Positions 50,426-59,315 of a stretch of 64,000 nucleotides of DNA are shown one piece after another; the stretch's first letter is position 1, and every line of letters begins with the position of its first letter. The translations under genes were made by a program, and so were the position numbers. The stretch comes from Actinomadura rupiterrae (GTDB taxonomy: Bacteria; Actinomycetota; Actinomycetes; Streptosporangiales; Streptosporangiaceae). The notes under the pieces are model-generated. The model saw only the letters and a program-made list of their open reading frames with translations, did no database searches and was not told the origin of the DNA. The DNA lies in contig NZ_JAMZEA010000012.1 in assembly GCF_024172125.1 (NCBI RefSeq), forward strand, positions 62,001 through 126,000. Reading direction: 5' to 3'.

Positions 50426-52501
50426 ATGACCCGACCGCAGTACCCCTCCGCGCCCCGCCAGGACGTCGCCGACGACCTGCACGGCCACCGAGTGCCCGAC
50501 CCGTACCGCTGGCTGGAGGACGCCGGCTCCGAGGACACCGCCAAGTGGCTGGCGGCGCAGGACGAGCTGTTCCACCAGACCGTCGACGGCCTGCCCGGGC
50601 GCGACCGGCTGCGCGCGCGGCTCGGCGAGCTGCTCGGCGCGGGCAGCGTCGGCGCGCCGGTGTGGCGGGGCGACCGGCGGTTCTTCACCCGCCGCCGCGC
50701 CGAGCAGGAGCACCCCGTCCTCTACACGGTCGACCCGGACGGCTCCGAGCGCGTGCTGGTCGACCCGACCGCGCTCGACCCGACCGGCACCACCACGCTG
50801 GACGGCTGGCAGCCCGACAAGGAGGGCCGGCTGCTGGCGTACAAGGTCTCGCACGGCGGCGACGAGGAGTCCCTGCTCTACGTGCTGGACGTGGCGTCCG
50901 GCGAGCGGGTCGAGGGCCCGATCGACCGCACCCGCAACTCGGTCGTCGCGTGGCTGCCGGGCGGCGAGGAGTACTACTACGTGCGGCGGCTCGCGCCCGC
51001 CGACGTCCCGGACGGCGAGGACCAGTTCCACCGCCGCGTCTTCCTGCACCGCGTCGGCGCGGACCCGGACACCGACGTGCTGGTGTTCGGCGACGGGCTC
51101 GACAAGACCAACTACTACGGCATCGGCGTCAGCCGCGACGGCCGCTGGCTGACGGTCACCGCGTCCGCCGGGACCGCGCCGCGCAACGACCTGTGGATCG
51201 CCGACCTGACCGCCGCGCCGCTGCGGAGCCCGGAGTTCCGCGAGGTCCAGGTCGGCGTGGACGCCTCGACCGGCCTGCACGTCGGGCGCGACGGCCGCGC
51301 GTACGTCTTCACCGACCGGGACGCGCCGCGCTCGCGGGTGTGCGTGACCGACCCGTCCGACCCGTCCTACGAGAACTGGCGCGACCTGGTCCCCGAGGAC
51401 CCGGAGGCCGTGCTCACCGACTACGCGATCCTGGACGACCTGCACCGGCCCGTCCTGCTCGCGGCCTGGACGCGGCACGCGGTCAGCGAGATCTCCGTGC
51501 ACGACCTGGAGACCGGCGAGCGGACCGGCGGCGTCCCGCTGCCCGGGCTCGGCTCGGTCGGCGGCATCGTCGAGCGCCCGGAGGGCGGGCACGAGGCGTG
51601 GTTCGGCTACACCGACAACGTCACGCCGTCCTCGGTGCTGCACTACAACGCGCGGACGGGCGCGACGAAGGTGTGGGCGTCGGCGCCGGGCACCGTCGCC
51701 GTCCCGGAGATCGAGACGCGGCAGGTCACCTACACGTCCAAGGACGGCACGGACGTCCGGATGCTGGTGATCTCCCGTCCGGACGGCACCGGACCGCGTC
51801 CCGCCGTGCTGTACGGGTACGGCGGCTTCAACATCTCGCTCACCCCGGCGTACTCGGCGTCCATCCTCGCCTGGGTCGAGGCGGGCGGGGTGTACGCGGT
51901 CGCGAACCTGCGCGGCGGCTCGGAGGAGGGCGAGGACTGGCACCGCGCGGGGATGCGCGACCGCAAGCAGAACGTCTTCGACGACTTCCACGCCGCCGCC
52001 GAGCGCCTCATCGCGGACGGCCTGACCACACCGTCCCAGCTGGCGATCTCCGGCGGGTCCAACGGCGGCCTGCTGGTCGGAGCCGCACTGACGCAGCGCC
52101 CTGACCTGTACCGCGCGGTGGTCTGCTCGGCGCCGCTGCTCGACATGGTGCGCTACGAGAAGTTCGGCATCGGCCAGATCTGGAACGACGAGTTCGGCAC
52201 GGCCGACAAGCCGGACGAGCTGGAATGGCTGCTGTCCTACTCGCCGTACCACCACGTCCGCGAGGGCGTGGACTACCCGGCCGTGCTGTTCACGATCTTC
52301 GACAGCGACAGCCGCGTGGACCCGCTGCACGCCCGCAAGATGTGCGCGGCGCTGCAGCACGCGACGTCCTCGGCCCAGCCCGTCCTGCTGCGGCGCGAGT
52401 CGGACGTCGGCCACGCCGCCCGCTCCGTCACGCGCTCGACGGCGCTGATGACCGACACGCTCTCGTTCCTGGCGTCCCAGACGGGCCTGTGCATGAGCTG
52501 A
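50426..52501 (+). CDS. Prolyl oligopeptidase (S9A)
   Basis: A 691-residue cytoplasmic-type enzyme. The N-terminal beta-propeller spans about residues 70-420. The C-terminal alpha/beta hydrolase has Ser in ISGGSNGGLLVGAAL near 550, Asp in FDSDSRVDPLHARKM near 635 and His in ESDVGHAARS near 670. It opens MTRPQYPSAPRQDVADDLHG. TACAGT lies 6 bases before the ATG with no ribosome site, so the start looks leaderless. It cleaves short peptides after proline. Confidence 0.93.
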   Translation: MTRPQYPSAPRQDVADDLHGHRVPDPYRWLEDAGSEDTAKWLAAQDELFHQTVDGLPGRDRLRARLGELLGAGSVGAPVWRGDRRFFTRRRAEQEHPVLYTVDPDGSERVLVDPTALDPTGTTTLDGWQPDKEGRLLAYKVSHGGDEESLLYVLDVASGERVEGPIDRTRNSVVAWLPGGEEYYYVRRLAPADVPDGEDQFHRRVFLHRVGADPDTDVLVFGDGLDKTNYYGIGVSRDGRWLTVTASAGTAPRNDLWIADLTAAPLRSPEFREVQVGVDASTGLHVGRDGRAYVFTDRDAPRSRVCVTDPSDPSYENWRDLVPEDPEAVLTDYAILDDLHRPVLLAAWTRHAVSEISVHDLETGERTGGVPLPGLGSVGGIVERPEGGHEAWFGYTDNVTPSSVLHYNARTGATKVWASAPGTVAVPEIETRQVTYTSKDGTDVRMLVISRPDGTGPRPAVLYGYGGFNISLTPAYSASILAWVEAGGVYAVANLRGGSEEGEDWHRAGMRDRKQNVFDDFHAAAERLIADGLTTPSQLAISGGSNGGLLVGAALTQRPDLYRAVVCSAPLLDMVRYEKFGIGQIWNDEFGTADKPDELEWLLSYSPYHHVREGVDYPAVLFTIFDSDSRVDPLHARKMCAALQHATSSAQPVLLRRESDVGHAARSVTRSTALMTDTLSFLASQTGLCMS

Positions 52502-52583
52502 CCAGCGGGCGGGCGGCGGTGCGTTCGGTCACACCGGCGGGCCGTCCGGGACAGGACGTATTGACGCGTGGTCGAATAAGACC

Positions 52584-53363
52584 GTGCGCTCCTCGACCAC
52601 GCAGGACCCCGGGCTGCTCGACCGCGTCCTCGGGCTGCTCGCCGAACCGCCCGCGGCGCCCGCCGCGCCGCACGGCTACCTGGACCTGCTCGCCGCCGAA
52701 CCCGCCCCGACGCTCGCGCAGCGGGTCATGCAGTCCACGCTGCTGCCGCAGGTGTACGAGCGGGTGTGGCGGCCGGTCGCGTTCAACGTGTCCAAGGGCT
52801 GGCCGTCCGGGCCGGACACCGCCGAGGAGCACGCGCTCGCCCGCGACTGGCTCGGCCTCGGCCAGCCCGGCGACATCGCCAAGCCCGCCGCGACCGTCCT
52901 CGACCTGGCCTGCGGACCGGGCAACACCACCCGCGCGCTGGCGTCCGGCGTCGCCGAGAACGGCCTGGTCATCGGGCTGGACGCGGCCCCGGCCATGCTC
53001 GCCCGCGCCGCCTCCGACAGCCAGGGCATCGCCTACGTCCGCGGCAACGCCGTCACCCCGCCCTTCCGTGACGGCGTCTTCGACGCGGTCTCCTGCCTCG
53101 GCGCCCTCTACCTCTTCGACGACCCCTGGACGGCCCTGGACGGCATGATCCGCGTCCTGCGCCCCGGCGGCCGCCTGGTCATCCTCACCACCCGCCGCCC
53201 GGCGCTCCCCCTGACCCGCCTCACCGGCGACGTCCTCGGCCGCGCCGCCGGCATCACCATGTTCGACGACGACCTCCCCGACGACCTCGCCGCCCGCGGC
53301 CTCACCATCCTCCACCACCGCCGCTACCCCCTCATGCAATTCATTGCAGCTGTGTTGGATTGA
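52584..53363 (+). CDS. SAM-dependent methyltransferase (class I)
   Basis: A 259-residue protein. The SAM-binding motif I is VLDLACGPGNTTRALASG near residue 107, the acidic residue lies in VIGLDAAPAMLARAA, motif II-like FDAVSCLGALYLFDDPW follows, and RVLRPGGRLVILTTRR is the motif III region. It resembles UbiE/methyltransferase-11 type enzymes; the substrate is unknown. GTG 52584 is used; no clear ribosome site is seen. It follows the oligopeptidase by about 80 bases on the same strand. Confidence 0.85.
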   Translation: MRSSTTQDPGLLDRVLGLLAEPPAAPAAPHGYLDLLAAEPAPTLAQRVMQSTLLPQVYERVWRPVAFNVSKGWPSGPDTAEEHALARDWLGLGQPGDIAKPAATVLDLACGPGNTTRALASGVAENGLVIGLDAAPAMLARAASDSQGIAYVRGNAVTPPFRDGVFDAVSCLGALYLFDDPWTALDGMIRVLRPGGRLVILTTRRPALPLTRLTGDVLGRAAGITMFDDDLPDDLAARGLTILHHRRYPLMQFIAAVLD

Positions 53364-53701
53364 GCCTCCGGCTCCGCGCCCTCGCCTAGCGGCAGTGCTT
53401 ATTTGAGCTTCCGGTCCGCGCCCTCGCCTAGCGGCTCGGGCGCGGACCGGAAGCTCGTGCGAACGCTGCATCGCTTCGCGATCAACCGCGCGGGACTCGC
53501 CTTCGGCGTCGCCCCGCACGGTTGTTAACGCGTTCGCGCCGGTTGCGGTCGTCGCGGGGTTTTGAGGCTGGCCTCGCGGGGTTTGGAGGCTGCCGGGGTT
53601 CTGGGGTCTGGCATGGAAAGGCCCCGGGACGGCGGGCGGCGGACCGCGCCTCCGCCGGATGGCCGTCGTCCCGGGGTGTCCGCTGTGTCCAGCGGGGCTT
53701 T
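53364..53701. repeat. Palindromic element and repeats in a convergent gap
   Basis: GAGCTTCCGGTCCGCGCCC (53405-53423) pairs perfectly with its complement at 53438-53456 over a 14-base loop. A partial copy of its left arm plus the loop lies at 53363-53395. Further small hairpins follow (ATCGCTTCGCGAT). Near 53622-53676 CCCCGGGACGGC and GCCGTCGTCCCGGGG can pair to end the GNAT operon. No gene is supported. Confidence 0.7.
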
Positions 53702-54616
53702 CTAGTGGATGCGCTTCTCCAGGTAGATGTTGATGATGCCGCTGATGACCTCGCGGTGCGTCTCGCGCCAGCCGAACTTGCGGTAGAGCGCGAGGGCGGG
53801 GCCCTGGCGGGCGGTGGTGTCGGCCTTCAGGACCTGGTAGCCGAGCTCGGCGGCCCGGTCCTCCAGGGCGCGGACGAGCACCTCGCCGTAGCCGCGCCGC
53901 TGGAGCTCCGGCCGCACGCGCAGCCGGACCATCTCGACCGCGTGGTCGCGGGCCGGGGCCGCCTGCGCGCCCCCGCCCTTCGCCCGCGCGACGCCGCCGG
54001 GGACCAGGTCGGCGCGGCGGAGTCCGCCCATCGCGACGATCCGGCCGCCCAGCTCGCCGACGAGGAACTCGCCGTCGCCGCGCAGGTAGATCTCCTCCAT
54101 CCGGAAGAAGTCGTGGTCGTAGTAGACCCCGTCGCCGGGCCGCAGCCCGACCTGCGCGAGTCCCTGCCGGTGCAGGGCGAGCACCGCCGGGTGGTCGGAC
54201 GGGACGTACCGCCGCAGGCGCAGCCCGCCGTACTCCCACGACGGCGGGTCGGCATGCACGCGGACGAGGTCCGGACGGTCGGGGCGGGCCCGTCCCGGCA
54301 CGAGGATCGAACAGGACTCGGGCAGCTCGCGCGGGGCGTCCTTCGCACGGGGATCCGACTCACCCGGATCGGCGGTACGGAGGTCGGTGCCGCTGGGAGC
54401 GGCGGTGCGCACGTCGGACTCGCAGGGGTCGGCCGCGCGCAGGCCGGACGGGTGGCGGTCCGCCGGGCGGGGGTCCGCCGGGCGGGTCTCGGAGTGCGCC
54501 CCGGGGTGGTCCGGGGCGGCTGGGGCGCCGGGCGCGTCGGCCTGGGCGTCGTCGGGTGCCTTCGGCCGCGCCGGTGCGGCCTGGGGTCCGGGCAGGTGGC
54601 CCTCTGGCTGTGGCAT
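53702..54616 (-). CDS. GNAT-family N-acetyltransferase with a long disordered N-terminus
   Basis: A 304-residue protein. The first 115 residues are Pro/Ala/Asp/Arg-rich with repeats of PADPRPADRHP type. The acetyltransferase domain follows, with LRLRRYVPSDHPAVLALHRQ, FLVGELGGRIVAMGGLRRAD and the acetyl-CoA loop VRPELQRRGYGEVLVRALED (RRGYG in place of Q/RxxGxG/A). It starts 6 bases after the stop of the XRE-type regulator and is probably co-transcribed with it. The substrate is unknown. Confidence 0.85.
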   Translation of the reverse strand: MPQPEGHLPGPQAAPARPKAPDDAQADAPGAPAAPDHPGAHSETRPADPRPADRHPSGLRAADPCESDVRTAAPSGTDLRTADPGESDPRAKDAPRELPESCSILVPGRARPDRPDLVRVHADPPSWEYGGLRLRRYVPSDHPAVLALHRQGLAQVGLRPGDGVYYDHDFFRMEEIYLRGDGEFLVGELGGRIVAMGGLRRADLVPGGVARAKGGGAQAAPARDHAVEMVRLRVRPELQRRGYGEVLVRALEDRAAELGYQVLKADTTARQGPALALYRKFGWRETHREVISGIINIYLEKRIH

Positions 54617-54622
54617 GGCGCG

Positions 54623-56302
54623 TCAGACCTGCTCTGCGGGCGGGACGGACGGCTTGGGCGGTGGAGTGGTCGGGCTCTGCACGTGCGGCCCCGCGAGCGC
54701 CTCGTAGAACTCGTTCAGCGCGGGCAGGCCCGGGTGCTTCGCGCCGACCGCCGCGCCGATCTGCCGCGCCCGGTGGACGAGGATGTCGGAGCGGTGCTCG
54801 GCGGGCAGGTCGAGGATCGCCTCGCGCGCGCCCGCGAGCGCGGCGTCCGGATGGCCCGCGTGCAGCTTGCAGGCCGCCCGGTCCAGCCGGACCAGGGTCA
54901 GGTCGACCCGGTCGGTGGGCGCGTACAGCGTGAGCGCCTTGCTCAGCGACTCCTCCCCTCCCTTGTGGTCGCCGAGGTTGGTGTAGGTGTCGCCCTCGTA
55001 GAACGTCATCTGCCGTTCGGTGAAGCCGAACACCAGGTCGCCGGTGTACTCCTTGCTCAGCTGGTCGAACACCGACCGGCCGCGCAGCAGCGCGCGCCGG
55101 GCGCTGGGCGCGGCGTCGCCGCGTCCGCGCAGCGCGAGCTGGCCGAGGGCGCGCGCCTCGACCGCGGGCGCCATCGCGGCGGCCACGCTCGGGTCGCGGC
55201 CGGCGAGGTCCTGGGCCTTGCGGGCCAGGTGCAGCGCCTCGCGCGGGTCCCCGTAGTACATCGGGACCAGCGCCTCCCGGACGGTCACCCAGGCGCGCAG
55301 CTTGCGGTCGCCGGTCTCGTCGGCGGCCGTCCGCGCGGTCCGGAAGAACGAGCGCGCGAGCCGGTGGTCGCCCAGGTTGATCATGATCAGGCCGGACAGC
55401 CCGGACAGCTGGGCGGCGATCCGCAGCAGCCGCTCCTGGAGCTCGACCGGCTGCCGCTTGTCGGCCATCCGCCGGACCTCGGAGAAGTCGAGCAGCACGT
55501 CGCAGAGCATGCGCAGCGACGGTGTGGCCTGGTACTGCTGGCCGTAGCCGAGCGTCGTCTCCTCCCACTGGTCGAGCATGGTCGGAGACACGGTCGCGCT
55601 GACCAGGGTGTCGTCCATCTTGCGACGAAGGTTGTCCACAGCGCCGAGGAACTGGCCGTCGAGCGTCACCACGCCCGATCCGGCCAGCAGGCTCAGCAGG
55701 GTCCTACGAAGCACGATGTCCTCCTCTCCCACATCGATGGAGACGGGGCCGTCAGCGCGGTCCGGACCCCTGGGGTTTCTGACGGAGACCCAATGCCGGT
55801 CGTCCGGGCTCGGCACCACCACCGCCCCGATCAGGGCGTCGGTTTCGTCCGGCGCGCGGGGACCCGGTTCCCGCTGGGACGGGACGCCGGCGGGGGACGG
55901 GCCGCCGTTCGCCTCGGCGGGACGGGTCGCGTGCGCGCGCCCGCAGATGCAGGGACTGCGGTACCCGAGGTCGTCGGGTTCGACCCGGTAGACGGCGCAG
56001 AGGTAGTGGAGGTACTCCGGCCCGGGCCGCTTGTAGCCGCTCTCGTAGGCCGACAGCAGGGTGTCGCCGAGCTTGGGCTCGGGCTTGCCGTCGATCTCGA
56101 ACAGCGCGCGGACCTGGGCCACGATGTCGGACAGCGCGACCCCGTGGGCGAGGCGGTGCGCCTTGATCGGCGTGATGCCGAACAGCGGCCCGCACTGATC
56201 GTGGATGTCCACCGCGATCTGGGCGGGTGCGCGTCCCCTGGCGAGACCGCGTGCCCTGATGCGGCGCGCGATCTCCGTCTCCTTCTTCGGGGGGTCTGAC
56301 AT
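54623..56302 (-). CDS. XRE-family regulator with C-terminal TPR-like helical repeats
   Basis: A 559-residue protein. Residues 10-90 carry an HTH with ARRIRARGLARGRAPAQIAV and the following SAYESGYKRPGPEYLHYLCA, the form seen in actinomycete XRE/TPR regulators. A cysteine pair CICGRAH follows near residue 118. Residues 190-540 are alpha-helical with TPR-like units (ALHLARKAQDLAG, SLSKALTLYAPTDRVD). It probably senses a small molecule or peptide. It is transcribed with the GNAT gene and is divergent from the small gene at 56806. Confidence 0.88.
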   Translation of the reverse strand: MSDPPKKETEIARRIRARGLARGRAPAQIAVDIHDQCGPLFGITPIKAHRLAHGVALSDIVAQVRALFEIDGKPEPKLGDTLLSAYESGYKRPGPEYLHYLCAVYRVEPDDLGYRSPCICGRAHATRPAEANGGPSPAGVPSQREPGPRAPDETDALIGAVVVPSPDDRHWVSVRNPRGPDRADGPVSIDVGEEDIVLRRTLLSLLAGSGVVTLDGQFLGAVDNLRRKMDDTLVSATVSPTMLDQWEETTLGYGQQYQATPSLRMLCDVLLDFSEVRRMADKRQPVELQERLLRIAAQLSGLSGLIMINLGDHRLARSFFRTARTAADETGDRKLRAWVTVREALVPMYYGDPREALHLARKAQDLAGRDPSVAAAMAPAVEARALGQLALRGRGDAAPSARRALLRGRSVFDQLSKEYTGDLVFGFTERQMTFYEGDTYTNLGDHKGGEESLSKALTLYAPTDRVDLTLVRLDRAACKLHAGHPDAALAGAREAILDLPAEHRSDILVHRARQIGAAVGAKHPGLPALNEFYEALAGPHVQSPTTPPPKPSVPPAEQV

Positions 56303-56805
56303 CGTTCCGGCCTCCTCACCGCTGGGCCGGGGGAGGTCCTCGAAGGCGAGGGCCTGACCTCGGGGCCACGGCGACCGGTAGCTAGGTCAACCTCTTCGGA
56401 CGGAGTTCTCGCGTCCACCCGCCGGGGGCGAGTGATACGAGAAATAATCTCTTGCGCACGCAGCGTAACGCTCGCACCGGGGCAGGCCAAGCCATTCCCG
56501 AGAAAGACGGGCGCACCGGAAGCGGCTTCTCCCCCGGGGGTAGAGATTCCTCCTCCGGGATCGGAGAACCTCCCCCTGAGGTGGTGCGATCCCGTACTTC
56601 GCCGGACAGCGGGGCCCTTGACCCATCACCGTTGAGGTTGCAATTCTCGCCGCGTGTAACGGATCGGAAGCGCTGAGTTCGATCACCGCGGGGGCCCGGC
56701 CCGGCCGGGTTGAAGATCCTCACCCGCGGCGAGAGGGACCATTCGGCCACACGGGAACGGCACGAGCAGTCCTCGGAATGCACGGAAGACGGAGGGGGTG
56801 CGCAG
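56303..56805. other. Divergent control region of the XRE-type regulator
   Basis: No gene is supported. An unusually AT-rich patch for this genome, GAGAAATAATCTC (56439-56451), is an inverted repeat (GAGA-AATAA-TCTC with a longer imperfect extension). On the minus strand it may contain a -10 box for the regulator gene. Confidence 0.4.
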
Positions 56806-57168
56806 GTGGCACACGACGAGCGCGTCGGCTACCTGGAGGAGCTGGAGCACGAACTCGACACGCGCGGCCTGGTCGCGCGGGTGGTCCGGACGCGGTCCGG
56901 CCCGGCGTTCCTGCGGGTGGTGAACCCGGAGGCGGCCAGCCTGGCGGAGGACGTCACGTGCGCCCCGGCGCCGGACACGCGCGACCACTTCTACTACTGG
57001 TGGTCCTGGGGGGAACGCATGCACAAGGTCGACGATCCGCGCGGGGCGGCGACGAAACTGGCGCACGTCCTGCAGCCGCTCCGACAACAGGCGCGCGGTC
57101 TCGAAGCGCAGGGCTTCGAGGTCCGCGGTCCGGCAACGGCGGGGGGCCGGCCTTCGGGCCGTTCCTGA
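56806..57168 (+). CDS. Small hypothetical protein divergent from the XRE-type regulator
   Basis: A 120-residue protein starting VAHDERVGYLEELEHELDTR. The middle has GPAFLRVVNPEAASLAEDVT and the aromatic stretch DHFYYWWSWGERMHKVDDPR. GTG 56806 follows GGAGGGGG with 7-base spacing; a longer frame from 56710 lacks such a site. Similar small proteins often sit next to XRE-TPR regulators in actinomycetes, so a functional pair is plausible. No domain is known. Confidence 0.7.
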   Translation: MAHDERVGYLEELEHELDTRGLVARVVRTRSGPAFLRVVNPEAASLAEDVTCAPAPDTRDHFYYWWSWGERMHKVDDPRGAATKLAHVLQPLRQQARGLEAQGFEVRGPATAGGRPSGRS

Positions 57169-57187
57169 CGCTGCCGGAAGCGTCCCC

Positions 57188-57226
57188 GGGGGCCGTGGCC
57201 GAAACGGCGCGGCAGCCACGGCCCCC
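57188..57226 (+). terminator. Terminator after the small gene
   Basis: GGGGGCCGTGGC (57188-57199) pairs perfectly with GCCACGGCCCCC (57215-57226) across a 15-base loop, about 20 bases after the stop. Confidence 0.75.
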
Positions 57227-57336
57227 GCGGGACTCCACTCCCTCCTCCAGACCTGGCGGCCCCCCCACCACCAGACCTGGCGACCGGACCGCCGCCACGG
57301 CGCGGTCGGCGGCGTTCCGGTCGTCCAGTCCTTCGA

Positions 57337-57384
57337 ACCCGCCCAATGAGCCCGCCCAGTGAGCCCGCCCAATGAGCCCCGCCC
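57337..57384 (+). repeat. Short 15-base repeats
   Basis: Three copies of GAGCCCGCCCAATGA-type units (variants AATGA, AGTGA) lie in a gene-free gap (57227-57605) before the mechanosensitive channel gene. Nothing else was recognised in that gap. Confidence 0.55.
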
Positions 57385-57605
57385 CGGCTTGAGCGCCGGC
57401 CCCCTCCGGCCAGCCGCGGACCCGCTTCCCATGCCCGATTCTCCGGGTCCGCGGCCCCCGGGCGGCCCCTCCCCGGCCGATGCGCGTCACGCGTCCGGCG
57501 ATGTACGAACCCGTCGTCACCGTCCCCTACGATCGGGCTCGTACCGCCGCAGGTCCACGGCGACGTGGCGCGGCATCCACCATCGGCCGGGGAGGGTCTG
57601 CCCCC

Positions 57606-58652
57606 ATGTACGGCACAGCGGCGTCCAGCGCGCCCGTCGCCCATGCCGCCGGGGTGCTCGCCGAGCCCCTGGTGAAGATGGACGGGAAGGCCGAGAGCTA
57701 CTGCGTCAGCAAGCCCGGCGACGCCCCGTCCGCGACGTGCCGGCTGTTCTGGAACATCACGCACAGCCCCGACGCGACCCGGTTCGTCCATAACTACGGC
57801 CTGGACGACTGGACCGGCAAGCTCGTCGCGATCATCGTGACGTTCGTCATCGCGCTGGTCGTCCGGAACATCGCGCACCGCATGATCACCAAGGTCACCC
57901 TCCGGATGGCCGAGGGGACCATGTCGGAGAAGGTCCGCGAGAAGAGCAAGACCATCTTCGAGGGCAGCCCGGCGCTGCTGTCCCAGCGCCGCGCGCAGCG
58001 GGCCAAGACGCTCGGCTCGGTGCTGCGCTCGGTCGCGTCCGTGGTGATCATGGGCACCGCGCTGTTCAGCATCCTCGGCTACCTCGGGCTGAACCTGACC
58101 CCGATCGTGGCCAGCGCCAGCGTCATCGGCGTCGCGGTCGGCTTCGGCGCGCAGAACATCGTCAAGGACTGCCTCGCCGGCATGTTCATGCTGCTGGAGG
58201 ACCAGTACGGCGTCGGCGACGTGATCGACGTCGGCAGCGCCAAGGGCACGGTCGAGGCGGTCACCCTGCGCGTCACCCGGATGCGGGACGTCAACGGCGT
58301 GGTCTGGTACGTCCCGAACGGCGAGATCAAGAAGGTCGGCAACGAGTCCCAGAACTGGGGCCGCGCCGTGCTCGACATCCCCGTCGACATCGGGGAGGAC
58401 GTCGAGAAGGTCAAGGACATCCTGCAGGCCACCGCCGACACGATGGCCGAGGACCCCAAGTGGAGCGACACCGTGCTGGAGCGGCCCTCGGTCTGGGGCG
58501 TCCAGGCCCTCGCCGGGGACGCGCTGGTCATCCGCGTGGTGCTGAAGACCGCCCCCGGCAAGCAGGGCGACTGCGCCCGCGAGCTGCGCGAGCGCGTCAA
58601 GGTCGCGTTCGACGAGGCCGGCGTCTCGGTCGCCACCCCCTCCGCCTCCTGA
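57606..58652 (+). CDS. Mechanosensitive ion channel (MscS family)
   Basis: A 348-residue membrane protein. An outer N-terminal part with three cysteines is followed by membrane segments near residues 72-92 and 140-160, and then the pore helix segment TPIVASASVIGVAVGFGAQNIVKD near residue 165. The beta domain has EDQYGVGDVIDVGSAKGTVEAV and VWYVPNGEIKKVGNES. The channel opens under membrane tension and releases solutes. GGGGAGGG lies about 10 bases before ATG 57606. Confidence 0.92.
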   Translation: MYGTAASSAPVAHAAGVLAEPLVKMDGKAESYCVSKPGDAPSATCRLFWNITHSPDATRFVHNYGLDDWTGKLVAIIVTFVIALVVRNIAHRMITKVTLRMAEGTMSEKVREKSKTIFEGSPALLSQRRAQRAKTLGSVLRSVASVVIMGTALFSILGYLGLNLTPIVASASVIGVAVGFGAQNIVKDCLAGMFMLLEDQYGVGDVIDVGSAKGTVEAVTLRVTRMRDVNGVVWYVPNGEIKKVGNESQNWGRAVLDIPVDIGEDVEKVKDILQATADTMAEDPKWSDTVLERPSVWGVQALAGDALVIRVVLKTAPGKQGDCARELRERVKVAFDEAGVSVATPSAS

Positions 58653-58795
58653 CCCCCTCGAATCGTCGCGCTGAGTATTGGACTGATTTCGCATAGTCAC
58701 GACGTCGGGCTGGCGCGGAGGTCAGGGCGTCCTGCCGTCACGGCTTGACGATCAAGAGGCGTAAGCGCGCTCCTACCGCATAGGCTTGGGGCGTT

Positions 58796-59197
58796 ATGGC
58801 TGAACCCGAACAGGTGACCTTCTACGAGGCGGTCGGGGGCGAGGAGACGTTCCGCGCCCTGGTGCACCGCTTCTACCAGGGCGTCGCTGAAGACCCGGCG
58901 CTGCGCGCGATGTATCCCGAGGAGGACCTCGGTCCCGCCGAGGAGCGGCTGCGGCTGTTCCTGATCCAGTACTGGGGCGGGCCGAACACCTACAGCCAGC
59001 GGCGCGGGCACCCGCGCCTGCGCATGAGGCACGCGCCCTTCGTCGTGGACGAGGCGGCCAAGGAGGCCTGGCTGCGGCACATGCGCAAGGCGCTGGACGA
59101 GACCGTCGCCGAGTCCGGCCTGCCCCCGCAGGCGGAGCAGATGCTCTGGAACTACTTCACCATGGCCGCCCAGAGCATGGTCAACGCCCCGTCCTGA
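58796..59197 (+). CDS. glbO: Group II truncated haemoglobin
   Basis: A 133-residue protein. FYEAVGGEETFRALVHRFYQ begins the fold, MYPEEDLGPAEERLRLFLIQYWGGP carries the E-helix region, and RMRHAPFVVDEAAKEAWLRHM includes the proximal His and the conserved Trp (G8) of GlbO proteins. It binds oxygen or peroxide at haem. It follows the MscS gene by about 140 bases and is probably transcribed alone. Confidence 0.92.
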   Translation: MAEPEQVTFYEAVGGEETFRALVHRFYQGVAEDPALRAMYPEEDLGPAEERLRLFLIQYWGGPNTYSQRRGHPRLRMRHAPFVVDEAAKEAWLRHMRKALDETVAESGLPPQAEQMLWNYFTMAAQSMVNAPS

Positions 59198-59315
59198 GCG
59201 CGGCCTCCCCCGGCTCCCGAGCCTTCGGAAGGGCCGCCGTCACCGGTTGGTGAGGGTTCCTTCGTCCACGTCAGGGGCGGGTGAAGGTTCGCCCGCTTTC
59301 GGGTAGATCGCCGGT

